From Caprella mutica (Eukaryota > Arthropoda > Malacostraca > Amphipoda > Caprellidae): 64,000 bases of DNA. Under the pieces are notes generated by a model that made no database searches, was not told the origin of the DNA, and worked only from the letters and a program-made list of their open reading frames with translations. The translations under genes were made by a program, and so were the position numbers. Positions 1 to 11,171 of the stretch are shown here, in pieces. Every line of letters starts with the position of its first letter. The stretch's first letter is position 1. The DNA is taken from NCBI GenBank assembly GCA_947561585.1, contig CANNZV010000439.1:186001-250000 (forward strand), written 5' to 3'.

Positions 1-284
1 GAGACAAACCCATATGGTGGACTCGAAACACCTGGGGTGCATCAGAATTTCTCTGAGTGCAAGAGGTGAAAATATGTATGATGTAACTAATTCACACATC
101 TAATTGAAAGAAATATTTCTTTTCCATTGTTACTTATAATTTGCATTTAATTTAAATAAAACCGGAATCAAAAGAAATTATATACTGTAGTCACTGTAAT
201 GACTGCAGTCACTGCTAAATGTGTTACAGTGACATGAAAGTACTCTGTGACTCTTCTACAGTTGCTAATGCATGCAATATGCGG

Positions 285-286
285 GC

Positions 287-321
<35 letters not shown>
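285..321. repeat. (TA)n microsatellite
   Basis: A run of about eighteen TA dinucleotides. The remainder of 1-652 is plain AT-rich sequence in which I see no gene. Confidence 0.9.
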
Positions 322-652
322 CGCTTGTTACCTGGGATATTGTTGCTTATATTAGTGCAGTGTGAGTGCATTCTATTCATGTAATAAATGTTGCAGGAGA
401 CCCTAAATACATTCAAGAGCTTTTAACAACGGTTACAATAATTATTTTTATTATAATATTGCATGAGGAATATTATATTCACATAATCTAACTAAGGTAT
501 CAAGTTATATAAACATTCAGGCACTTTATCAATAAGCACCTGCATTGTGTATATGTTTGCATAGGACTAAGAATATGCAGCTGCTGTGCTACAACACAGT
601 GTAGTTATATCAATAAAGTGTATTAAATCAATAGTATAGAAAAGTATATGTA

Positions 653-1918
653 CAGGGTGACACATAAGTTCTGAGGCAAGGAAATCATTAGGGAACACAT
701 TCAAATGGGCGGAACAACTTGAAAAGTGTTTAAATCCATTATAGAAAAATACTGAGAAGATATTTAAAGAAGTTTATTCGATAAAGCCTCCTCGTTTTTG
801 AGCTGCGGCCTCCAATCTCTTTAGAGTTGCTTCAACCGCACCACCTCCGTCAGTTGTTTTGCCCATTCTCGTTTTATCACTTCAACAGTTGAAAGAGGAT
901 TTATCCACACATACTTTTTTAATACTGACAACGTGCAGAAGTCCATTGGGTTAAGATCGGGTCTTGAAGGAGGCCATCTTTACCTCACCAAAAAGTCGGA
1001 GCAACTCTTGTGCTCTTCTGGAAGTGTGAGCTGGTGCTCCATCTTGGTGGAATGAAAGTGGACCATTTTAAAGCATATCTCGACTGAGGTTCTTCAGAAC
1101 CTGCTCCACAATGAGCTCCTCATAATTTTGCATCCTTAAACACAAACACCAATGGAGTTTTTCATCTTGACAGACGCAACGTATTGAGTTTGGTGGATGT
1201 TCCTGATATCTTCAGGCATCGTTGATACACTGCGTGCATGAACTCTACCACTTTGACGGTAAAATGATTATTCAACAGTGAAAATTTTCTCATCAATGAA
1301 CCGAACAATGTCATGGCCATGAGCTTCGAGCCGCCATATAAATGAGCGACTTCTGTCGAGCCATTTTTGATTTGAAGCGGTTGTAAGAGAATGAACCTCT
1401 CTAGGTTTCAAAAGAGATAGCACCATGGCTTACTTAATCAAATGATTAAGAAAGCCATGGTACTTCAAAGATTTTTTTAACCACACGGTGAACAGATTCT
1501 GTTGAAATTTGAAGCTCACGGGTCATTTTTCACATATATCTTCGAGGATTTCTGGAAATTCTTGATTCAATCTTTTTCTTGGCTTCAGGTGCTGTTACAG
1601 TTTTTGGACGACCACTGATAGCGATACTTTACGCTTCTACTTTCATCGTGCGAAACAAAACCTTGTCTCAATTTCAAAGATTTGAGCTCCTACAAATCTC
1701 AAATGAAGACTTTCCTGCTCGGTGAAGTTCAACAACAGTACATCTCTGACTTTCCATTGAAATGGTCATTAACTTCTTGGAAAATATGAGATGGCACCTA
1801 TTTTAAGCTACATTTTAAATTACGCGCTATTGAATCTGAAAAGTAGAAGAAATACACTCACATATAAATATTATATTTGATAAAAACGAATCTTTCGCAG
1901 AACTTTTTTGTCACCTTG
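653..1918 (-). mobile_element. Tc1/mariner-family transposon, complete but inactive
   Basis: The ends are inverted repeats of about 23 bp: CAGGGTGACACATAAGTTCT at the left and the reverse complement of CAAGGTGACAAAAAAGTTCT at the right. Each is flanked by TA, the target site of this superfamily. The length of 1,266 bp is typical for a full-length mariner-like element. It carries one antisense transposase remnant (774-1769). The two ends differ at only a few positions, so the element was intact when inserted and decayed afterwards. It lies at the low-coordinate end of the window, where the host gene would continue as intron. Confidence 0.85.
774..1769 (-). pseudogene. Mariner-like transposase pseudogene (DDxD type)
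   Basis: Roughly 330 codons if indels are ignored, the usual mariner/Tc1 transposase length. The N-terminal HTH region reads VVELHRAGKSSFEICRSS, the linker has RPKTVTAPEAKKKIESRIS, and the catalytic core has HQDGAPAHTSRRAQELLRLF. The third catalytic block is WPPSRPDLNPMDF, so the third acidic residue is Asp. The C-terminus reads RLEAAAQKRGGFIE and then a stop. Several frameshifts and stops separate these pieces, for example around 970-980 and 820, so no active protein can be made. Spacing between the second and third acidic residues suggests a DD37D-like clade, but indels make the count uncertain. Confidence 0.82.
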
Positions 1919-2089
1919 TAGGTGTGAATTTGTTATCGCAAGAGAGAATAGAATACCGTAAAAATTATCTTGGCTCTCCTCTGAGAATTTACCTAAATTT
2001 GTTTAGAAACATTTGCCCTGAATAAACTGCTCTAATTCGGCGGGAGAATGAATCACCTTCACATGTCACTGTCAGCAGCACTCCACAGG

Positions 2090-2143
2090 TACACACACAC
2101 TCACACACACACACTCACACACACCTACACATCGCACACACAT
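2090..2143. repeat. (CA)n-rich microsatellite
   Basis: Interrupted CA repeat (acacacactcacacacacaca) of about 50 bp. Confidence 0.9.
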
Positions 2144-3019
2144 ATTCAGCCCTAAGAAATATGGAGACTGTGTTTGAACTGAGACATCTTCAGGCCGTAT
2201 AACTTAATTAAACCATCGCGCAATTACTTCCTTTTCAGAGTGACAGAAAGTCTCTGCTCCAATATTCAATTCAGTAAAAGTTATGCCTTTACTGCTGATA
2301 TCAACCTACATTTAATTTTACGAGATGTATTTCAATTCTTCGCTTGGTTTAATTTTTGCTCAACTTGGGTGAAGGAAGTAGTCTTCAATAACATATGAAA
2401 GTAAGGTCCATTAATGTTAACCTAATTAACACTTCACCTGAAAATTTTCCAAGCAATAGTACCATAAAATAATTATTGGTGAATGGTTCCAGTGACTCGT
2501 TTTGTTAGAAAGAGATTAACGTCATTATAAATTCTATGATGATTTAGATGCTAGAGATTTATCTTAAGATATATCGTATATATGAATTTATGTATATATA
2601 AACACAGTGCAACCACAAATTCATAATTTATGATCAAATTAACCTCTAAGAGTTAGGTATATTACTTTGACTTCAAAGAAAGTCAGATATAGTAAGAACG
2701 ATGCACTAAATACCGTCTCAATTTGGTGTAGCACATTCATGTATACGACATGTTAAACCAATTATTGCCATGAGGAAACAAGGCAGTTAAACTTGTCAGT
2801 GAAACATGTCAGGCAAACTGGACGAAAAGACATGACAGTGAAACATGGTAGTTAAATAGTGGCGGAGATGGATATAGGTACATTTAGAGCTCGTAAAATT
2901 CGCTTCAAGAGGAATGGCCAATTTGCAAATTGGTTCCGTGGAATGTGGCTTCCTTTACCATTAGCACATCTTGAACTTGACTTAAATTCCTCAAAATATT
3001 TAAATTTTCATTATCGATC

Positions 3020-4300
3020 CTAAGATCTAACTAACCCGAACTTTGTTCCATGAGCGGTGAAAAAATTCATCACCGCTCCTTACCGTTACAGAAGTTGGTC
3101 CCCGTTAAAGCAACGCCGTATACGCTCGACCACCGCGTATGTTCACTCATTGTTCCGGAGGTTTTTCAGCTGCACAAAAATTGCGAGCGTTGAGGAGAGG
3201 TAGTTTTCCTCTCCGCAAAATTCACCACCGCCAAACAACGTCAACCCAAAGTTTGGCACCGCTAGACGCAATTTCGTGAACACTTTGTTCCGCTAAGCCA
3301 ATTCAGGAATTCTGAACGGAGCTACGCCAAATTTGCACAAGCTTTGGTAGAGCGTGTTTATTTTTTACGAGTTTGTGTGCTCGTCACCACGTACAAAATG
3401 GGGAAAAATCGAATATACGAACGGTGTCATAGCGGTGCACCACTGAAGCCGGCGTTGCTATAGAGTTGGCTTAACGGTAACGAGAGGCAGCGAGCGTTGG
3501 TTTGGCGGTATGGAGCTGTGCGACCTCAAACGTCAAACCAAAGTTCATCACCGCAATGAATCACCGCTTCAATGCCTGATAACGTTTCAGCAAACTTGTG
3601 TACGCAATTGAAATGCTTTCAACCGCCCCCTTAAAGTTTGTGCAACGTTTAATCACCACCCACGCAATGCTGGCGAAGAAGCTGAAATTTCTGCGTTTGC
3701 TTTGCGGACCCAAACGTCTACGAACTTGCGTCTAATGGTGCCAAACTTTGACTGTGAGTTGTTTAGGCGGTAGTGGACTTTGTGGAGCAGAACACTACCG
3801 CTCTTCAACGCTCGTAATATTTTGTCTAGTTCAAAACTTTCTGAGCGTTAGGAGTGAACATAAGGGGTTGTCGATCGTATACGGCGTTGCCTGATTGGGG
3901 GCCAACTTCTGGTGAACGGAAACCAGCGGTGATGATTTTTACTCCTCGCTTCACTAACGCTCCAGCAAAGCTCCTCCAGTGTGACCGGGCCTTCAAATGA
4001 TGAGCTTGAATGATGAACAACAATCGATTTCTATCAAAAATCACAGAATTTCTGGTAGATTTTATCCGCTCAGCTCTGTAGTCAAAAGCAATATGACGTT
4101 ATACCAACTTTAAACCCCCAACGAGCCAAAGTTCACATTCGTAGAAAGCCGCTTTATTAACACTCGCGTTACCACTATTGGTTTTCCCTTTTGTACTCGG
4201 TAACGAGCGCTGTCAAAATTCGTACCACTCTCCCTCCTTTCAAGGAACGCTCCAACAAAGGTCGGATTGTGTGACCTGGGCTTCACATCTAATCACGAGT
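3020..4300. mobile_element. GC-richer foldback/MITE-like element
   Basis: This block is distinctly richer in G and C than its AT-rich surroundings and has no credible gene. Part of it is an inverted repeat. The sequence at 3180-3285 (gcgagcgttgaggagagg ... ggcaccgctagacgcaa) recurs as a reverse complement at 3715-3820 (ttgcgtctaatggtgcc ... ctcttcaacgctcg). Words such as caccgct, gcggtga and aacgctc recur in both orientations. The right part has two related end-like motifs, cagtgtgaccgggccttc (about 3978-3995) and gattgtgtgacctgggcttc (about 4264-4284), suggesting nested or tandem copies. Such GC-rich ends with a GTGACC..GGGC core occur in several DNA-transposon MITE groups, and I cannot assign a superfamily. 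Confidence 0.55.
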
Positions 4301-4872
4301 AACAACTGAACTGTAGCAAAATAAAATGGCTTAAGATGATATGTCCTCTGACTGATGAGTTTTTATAAGGGAAATGATGGTAGACATTTTGGAAGGCAAC
4401 CCAATTCTACTTTCCTGATATTCTAATATCCAAATGTCTAATATCTGTTTTCCGCAAAAGTTACCATGGAAATCAGTCGATAGAATCTCTGACTGTAGGT
4501 ATACTTTTGCGTTAAAATAAGTAATATGAGTTCATATTTGTTAAAGAACTGTTTGTTAATTGAGGAAAGCCTGCTGTTCCCAAATGATGAAGATGGACAT
4601 TTAATAATACTAATCAAGAATTAATGACAATTGACAACAGGTGTTAATTAATTGGATGTTTGAAGTAAAGTTTGTGATACTGTGGAAAAATCAAAAAGCA
4701 AAGAATTAGAAAATTAGTAAATTAGAACTTTACGGTAGAAAACATTGTTCATGAATACAAAAAATTAATTTTATAATTATTAGCGAAACTGATTCATTTT
4801 TGAATAATAATAAATATAAAGTTATTCAATTGAATTCAAGTTTACCCTTGTTGCTTGTTTTTATTATTAGCT

Positions 4873-4988
4873 CGGACACCCAACGTATTTGGAAAGTTGG
4901 TCTGAACATAGGTCAATCAAAAATGTGTAAAGGTCAGATTAGTTTATGACCCGTGTTAAAACACTTTCCGAGTACTGTGAGTGTCCGA
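4873..4988. mobile_element. Short non-autonomous element, family C copy 1
   Basis: About 116 bp. It opens with cggacacccaacg and closes with ccgagtactgtgagtgtccg, so its ends are inverted repeats of a GGACACTC-type word. The same terminal sequence, aactgtgagt or actcacagt with a CTTTCCGAG neighbour, is found at 25417-25520, 29335-29467 and 57018-57047. It has no coding capacity. It is probably a small MITE of an unidentified DNA transposon. Confidence 0.55.
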
Positions 4989-7070
4989 ATATTACAGTGT
5001 TTTCTTAGAATTTTGACAATCACTTAATAAAATTAAAACATTTGGTGCTAAATGTAATGCCGATAATTTTACTTTAATTACATCAAAAATAAATTAGGAT
5101 AGTGAATAATTTGAATTAGAAAAAGGTTTTGATATAAAAAAAAATGCTTTGAGTGTACAAGTGATATTTACACTAATTTATTTGATTAATACATAAATCT
5201 TAACATTTAAAAACATTAAGAGCTCTATGAAAAAGAAATAAAGCTTCAAATATATTGATAATAAAACTGTGAATTAAATTCAAACTACAGCTTTAATGTC
5301 TATTCGCATTTTCTATTTTATGACTACATTAGCTATGCCTCTAGATACTCATTGTCGAATTAATTTACAAGTGATTTAAATTCTAATTTAGTTAATTTTT
5401 AGCAGTAGTGCACCATATTGAATTAAAGGAAGTTGCTGTTCATTTTCTTCTTCGATATTTATTATTCTAAGTAATGATCATAAAATATGATAGCTCATAA
5501 TAACAATTTTGTGAATTTTCAATGTTGTCAAATTATAGCCTTTTTTCGATAATATAAACATTGGTAATTAAATTTTTTATTTAAATTCATCCATTGATTT
5601 TATAGAAATATTATTGATATATTTATATTCTTGTATTACTTCATACTTTTATTTGTATATTCATTAATATTTGTATCATTTTTTTCATCAAATCTATCTT
5701 TGCTAATCATGTCTTTTAAAAATTAAAACATTTTTCTCTCATAAATATAAGTTGCATTAACTGATTTTATCAGGCAATTTCATAATAATTTTTCTTAATC
5801 ATTCGTCCGTATTTATCAGTGAATTTAAGTAATTTTGTCCAACAGAAAATACTCTAAAAGCATGTACGAAATATTTAAATTTCACCATTTATAAATTATT
5901 GGCAATTTACTTTAGTTGATGGCATGAGAGGCATCAGTCACTCCTTATTCCAGTATCAAAGATGCGGAAACTGTTTCAGCACAGATTGGAGGGAAATTTG
6001 GAGTAAAAGATATAGAGTATAGTAGAACTATAAATATATTGAACCCATCTATAGTGAATGTAGAGTCCTGAGTAAGAGAAGTAGCTATCCGGTACAGTGA
6101 ACAAATTTTCTGTAGTCTGTCATGAATCGTTAGTCATTTTGAGAAAACCATTTTAATTTTTATTAAAATTTATCCACTATACGGGGAAATTCTCTTTAAT
6201 CAGAATTTTCTATTCAATATAGAGGATTTCTACTATACTATAGTCGGATCTAAAAGTCGTGACTTGATAGTTTTACATTTAAAACTTATTTCAAATTACC
6301 CCATAAAAAAAGAAAAGCTAGGGTCGACAGAAAAAGAGAGCTTCCAAATCAAGAGAAAATTGACCAAATTTTTAGATCCTCTTTTAACTCAATTCCAAAT
6401 TGCCTAATTAACTAATCTCTTCAAACTTTCATTCGGATGATGGCTTTGATGTAAAACAGCATTTTGAAGTCATGCACATTTTAGAGGTTAAAAAGAATAT
6501 TATGAGCTATCAGCTGAATTATTCCAAAATAAAGTGCAGGTTGATTAGCAATGCAATTAATTGGCGCACTACGCTAAATACTATTACTGAATATGTTGTA
6601 GAAGGGAATATTGATACTACTCTCTTCTAGTTCATAAGCAAGGAGGTCTAAGATCTTTTTAGTTTAAGTGCTTTAGTGGTCGTCATTCCGTAGCGTTTTA
6701 TGTGCAGTTCTGTACTGTGCACATTATAGAGTAGGTATCACCAGCTGGTGAGAATTGGAGTAAAAACGACTGTGATTTCACTTATCACACTTTAAGCAAA
6801 GTATGCAATCAAAAAAGCAACTCTTTTCAGTTTAATTTAAAAGAGAAATTAATCCAATACCATATAATTATAGATATTAACCTTATTCCATTAAACAAGG
6901 TAAAAATAATCGAACAATTTTCGTTTTCACTGAAAATACCTCACATTAATTTATTTCTTTTAATCATTTTATTAAAGCACGATTGATTTATTTTGCTTAT
7001 TATACACTTCAAAAGTTAATAATCAATTAAATTTTCAGATATATTTTATTTTTGACTTGGATGACCCACT
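4989..7070. other. AT-rich intron or flank, nothing recognised
   Basis: Mostly A/T homopolymer-like sequence with short ORFs only. Scattered ctatagtga/ctatacgg words near 6010-6240 resemble the repeat at 45130-45330. I searched the minus strand for the exon that should follow 7711-7617 and saw none. Confidence 0.6.
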
Positions 7071-7220
7071 CTATAAGATGTGCGCATTCCAGTACACTGG
7101 CGTTACCTGGGCCGTTTCCTGAGTCTCTCCCTGGGGCTTTCACCCTTCAGGGCTCCAATGCAATCCAGATTTAGTAGTGCGGTGCTATTCCAGAGACAAT
7201 TGTATAGAGACTGTGATTGT
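7071..7220. other. Unassigned GC-richer block
   Basis: The stretch ggcgttacctgggccgtttc ... ctctccctggggctttcacc ... agggctccaatgcaatccag stands out from AT-rich neighbours. A plus-strand frame reads RYLGRFLSLSLGLSPFRAPM and the minus strand has an open stretch ending in a GT (ccag|gtaacg). Neither frame matches the next expected C2 exon. It may be transposon-derived. Confidence 0.35.
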
Positions 7221-7616
7221 ATATTCATGAAAGCTGATCTGGTTTGAGTACAGAAGCTTGACTAATAGCGTGGGTAGACACATCAAAGACCACGAATAAG
7301 AAGCTTGCATCTTACTTCACAGAGATACTGAATCATGTATTTGGCAGTAAGATCACTAAGATATCGTATTTTAAAGTCGAAATATAGATGTTTCAAATAC
7401 TTCAAGGCTTATTATTTAAAATAACTGCTGTAATATTATATTTCTTGAATTTAGAACATTGATACATTTAGGTACAAGCTATACTAGATTCTACGAACTT
7501 GTTACCAGTGTACCTGATTTGAAAATTTATTGTCATTTTGCTCCTATATATAAATTTATATTAGCAATGATCGAAGACATTCAATACTAACTTAAGACTA
7601 AATAGTTTAACCCTAC

Positions 7617-7711
7617 CTGTGATGTTTACGAAGACTCTCCTTACTGACACTTCTTGGGCTGTCTGATCCATCGCTGGCATCATTTTCAGTGTCCTGGGAA
7701 CCACGGGACCA
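7617..7711 (-). CDS. unc-13-4B/Munc13-4-like gene, linker exon inside first C2 domain
   Basis: The exon is 95 nt with acceptor tttgttcag and donor CACAG|gtaggg. It starts in phase 0, directly continuing the ...KLRTQ end of the previous exon, and ends after two bases of a codon. The product is WSRGSQDTEND, then ASDGSDSPRSVSKESLRKHH. It is acidic and serine-rich, then basic, typical of the long disordered loop in the first C2 domain of insect unc-13-4B proteins. The S-P and R-S-x-S motifs are possible phosphorylation sites (inference). The next exon should resume the C2 domain with the T-L-N-P-x-W motif. I could not find it between 7617 and 1, so it probably lies beyond the low-coordinate end of the window. 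Confidence 0.82.
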
Positions 7712-9356
7712 CTGAACAAATTAGAAATTTTATATTTGTTATGTTGTGAAATAACTGGAATTATTTTACATTGTAATTATCTGATTTCCCACAAATAAAC
7801 TTTAGGCTAAAAGTGACAAATTTTCAAATTGGATAATTTTTTGCTTTCTGTTTTTTTATGTATCCAAATTTTATTGCAATATGCCTCTTATATGTCTACA
7901 TATATGCCGCGTTCGGTAGAGAAGGAATCTAAGTCACATTTTGAAATTGTGCTGCAGAAGCATTGCAGTTTGTAGATAGATTTTATAGGTTTACTGAGAT
8001 ATAACTGAGGTTATTAAAGAAATTTTACCTATCATTACACAAAATACTGATGGAACAACAATGGTAATACTCAGAATGTTACTTTAGTAACAAGGATAGC
8101 TTCTCCATGAACAACTTCATTTTAAAGGTTCGTGGCTTAGGCTGTTCCTCCACCGAAGCGTCCTATTTATCCTTGACTCTTTTACATGACCATTTTTCAC
8201 TGCTAATATATAATCTAAGGCTGTGGAACAAGAGGCTTAGGGAGTCTGCTGCAGTGCACCTGTATTAAATAACACAGAAATAACGAGTTTGTTCGTAAGT
8301 AATCCGATTAGGGAAGTAGTGGAATCTAGCGCCTGGAATAAAGTTATTGGTGGTAACTTAACAATAGAGTTCGAACAGTTTGTTCGGTACTTTCATTTGT
8401 TGGATCTTGCTTTTTGATATTAATATTAATAAAATTTTGTAATTCTTAAACAAAATTCTCATTTGGATTTCTAAAGAGCCACTGTTACAATTAATGGCTA
8501 TGGTAGAGAATAGCACCAATGTTCCCTTCATTTTCTGTCTCCAATAAATGGCTGTTCGATGAATGTTTTTGCCTCTCCTACAATTTTCCTCTAATAAATC
8601 AATGAGAAAGTTGTCAAAAGAATTATCGGAAGAATGAAGGTATGGGATGAACGAACTATTTTATGCCTCGGGGACGCAATTCCTTACATTAGAGACAGAT
8701 ATACTCAGTTATCTTGAGACATTACTTTATAACATGCATTATTATTGCTATACATACATATAACTAATCCTTTGAATTTATTATTTTCATGAAACCTATA
8801 TAACATATAATTATAGCTATAGTGTATTATATTTTAAACCTGCCCAAGTGATCTAGTTTTCTACTGCTTATAACTTTGCATTACCTAGTCTCGTTTCAAC
8901 TTATATCGTATTACCAATTAGTCTCACTTTACCGAATATAGTATCCTGTCTCATATTCCTTAGTTTTGTGTTATATGTTCTAAATACTTCAACAATCAGC
9001 ATTGCAGGCAATGTTATTCATTCATATAGTTAAGACATGTAGTGATTGAGTGGACATTTCCAGATATGGTTGACACAATGAAGGCAATCCAAAATGGTAG
9101 CGATACGCTACAAAACTCGCACGAATCGTTACCATGTATTTGCGTACAGTTTGAGTCCTGATTATATTTAAAAAAAATTCTTGTTGTTCTAATTAAGCAA
9201 GATGATATACTAAGTATTTGTTCACAATGTTAAAAAAATCACTTTTGCAATTCCACTTTTGGTACGTTTTCGGCATAATAGAATTTCATGATATAATTGA
9301 ATAAATTGATATCAAATTGATAAAGAATTCCCAAAATTATATGAATGGACACTAAC
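7712..9356 (-). other. Intron between linker exon and C2-loop exon
   Basis: 1,645 bp of AT-rich sequence without repeats or recognisable elements, bounded by GTTAGT and TTCAG on the minus strand. Confidence 0.75.
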
Positions 9357-9481
9357 CTGAGTTCTTAGTTTTGGTGAGTCAATACCCGGGGGTGAAGAGT
9401 TGGGGGGTTCCCTGGGACTGGGGGGAGGCATCACCGTCACTGCGGGTTGAATCCCTAACATGCAGTAGGGGTCTGAGAAAC
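9357..9481 (-). CDS. unc-13-4B/Munc13-4-like gene, C2-loop exon (canonical)
   Basis: The exon is 125 nt with acceptor caccccccag and donor CTCAG|gttagt. It enters with GT completing a Gly codon and ends in phase 0 after 41 codons. It reads FSDPYCMLGIQP followed by a Pro/Ser-rich stretch (about residues 13-35, with PPPSPREPP) and SPKLRTQ. F-S-D-P-Y-C-x-L-G-I is the loop-1 and third-strand signature of the first C2 domain of Munc13-4 (vertebrate form GFSDPYCLLGIE, recalled). The Pro/Ser insertion corresponds to the variable linker that precedes the next strand in this family. It joins in phase to 7711-7617. The sense-strand tract before the acceptor is almost pure C/T and is a G-quadruplex candidate on the template strand (9483-9526). 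The downstream intron is 1,645 bp. Confidence 0.88.
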
Positions 9482-9482
9482 C

Positions 9483-9526
9483 TGGGGGGTGGGGGGAGAA
9501 GTGGGGGTGTTAGGTGGGGGGAATCA
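9483..9526 (+). promoter_or_regulatory. Candidate G-quadruplex at a splice acceptor
   Basis: Four G-runs of five or six (ggggggtggggggag, gtgggggtg, ggtgggggg) lie on the plus strand, the template strand for the unc-13-4B-like gene, immediately before the acceptor of the exon 9481-9357. The sense RNA is C-rich here and acts as the polypyrimidine tract. Smaller G-runs continue into the exon (9389-9425). Confidence 0.6.
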
Positions 9527-11171
9527 CTTTCTCTTTCCTCAAACTAGCAAAATATGAACATATTCGTCATTTTAAATCAGTTAAGATGAATAATAGTGAA
9601 ATTAACGCTGTAATTGAAAATAAACCCGGAAAATCTTAAAAGAATTTAAAATATACATGAAAAATGTTCTGAGAGATTACAAGCTCAGCAACATTTTAAA
9701 ATGGTGAAACTGTACGCTAATGGATAGAGAAAGGTTTCAGTCAGTGAAAACAGTGAGAAAAGCTTTTCTCTCCTTTATCAGTTTGGCAGAATTAATCATT
9801 TTCTCCTTTGTTTTGAATCTATCTCCAGTTAGAATCTTTCCAATCTTCATTCCTCACATGATAATCAAATTCACAGGCAGTGAATCAAATTGTAGAACAA
9901 TGAAAATGATTTTCGAACATCTGATAATAGTTTAGACGTTAAAGAATGAACTAAAATATTAAATTTTTGGCAAGGAATTTAAAATCAATTTCACACGAAT
10001 AGAAGCTCAGTTTTTGTTTTCCTTTAATGATTTTGACTTTAGTAATATTCATGAAAGAATACCTAATTAGCATTCCTTTCAATGGAAAGATATGTACAGT
10101 ATATTCATTTACACTAACTAATTATGTATGTACAGTATTCATTTGAACTAATTTATGTAATAATACATTTACACGAACTATTCATGTACAGTATTCATTT
10201 ACACTAATTGCTTAGTTAAGAAGTCCCTATTAATGTTATCACTGTATTTTGTAGATTCATTTTGTAACTGATGTTGTAACTGTTATGTACAGTAACTGTA
10301 TTTTCATATTTTGTAGGATTTTAAAGTTCTGCGAAAAGTTTTTCCGTAATGTTTTTTTTTCATAGTTTACAAATTTCACATTTCCAAAAAGGAATATTCG
10401 AATTTCACAGAAGATTGTAGGATGTAATAGAAATGTACAACCAGTTGTCAAGTTCACTACACAACCTACGACCAATACCAACAAATGAAAAAATTTACTA
10501 TTCATTTCAATTTTAAATAGAATTTTTGAAAGAATAATTTCTTACCTTCAAGTAGCTTCTAAACATATTCATGTCATGTATTTCATTCATATAAATTCGG
10601 AAGTGTTAATAAATAATAATTACATAGAACTAATAATAATTATTAAACACATAGTGTGCAGAAATAGGAAATACATGCATTAGGTTCACAGTCAATGAAC
10701 TGATATAATAACAGCTTATTCAAAGTATAATAACTGTCTCTTGCTCAGTAATACCAAACTGCAATTCAATGCAACAACATGCATTAACAATTAGGGACAG
10801 GTAAGTAACAGCGAACATCAAGCGGTTAAACCAATTAGATACTAACAATATACTTATATTAACAATAATTGGCTATTCATATAAAGAAAGAGGACAATTA
10901 AATTCTAGCAATACGTTAAAGCATGCTGACTGAAAGTTATAACATCTAGCAATGGTATATTGGTTAATGTTATTATTATTTTTCTATTTATTTTCATCGC
11001 ATTTTTCTAAAATTGTTTAGAAATATATTTGATATTTTAAAATTTTCTAAACTATTAACAAATTCTGGTAGTCATGACAACAATAGGATATTAATTGATT
11101 GAATTACATATTTTCATAGAAGCAAATTATTTAGCTTACAAACTAACTATATACAGTAAAGGTATTTTATA
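9527..11171 (-). other. Intron, low-complexity AT-rich
   Basis: Only small frames and the imperfect repeat at 10095-10210. No exon of the host gene is evident. Confidence 0.65.
10095..10210. repeat. Degenerate tandem repeat, tacagtattcatttacact
   Basis: Three to four imperfect copies of acagtattcatttacactaa with 30-45 bp spacing. Confidence 0.75.

Noticed and set aside
7071..7220. Next exon of the unc-13-4B-like gene
   Set aside because: The minus-strand frame lacks the expected C2 strand and T-L-N-P-x-W motif, and no acceptor in the needed phase was found.
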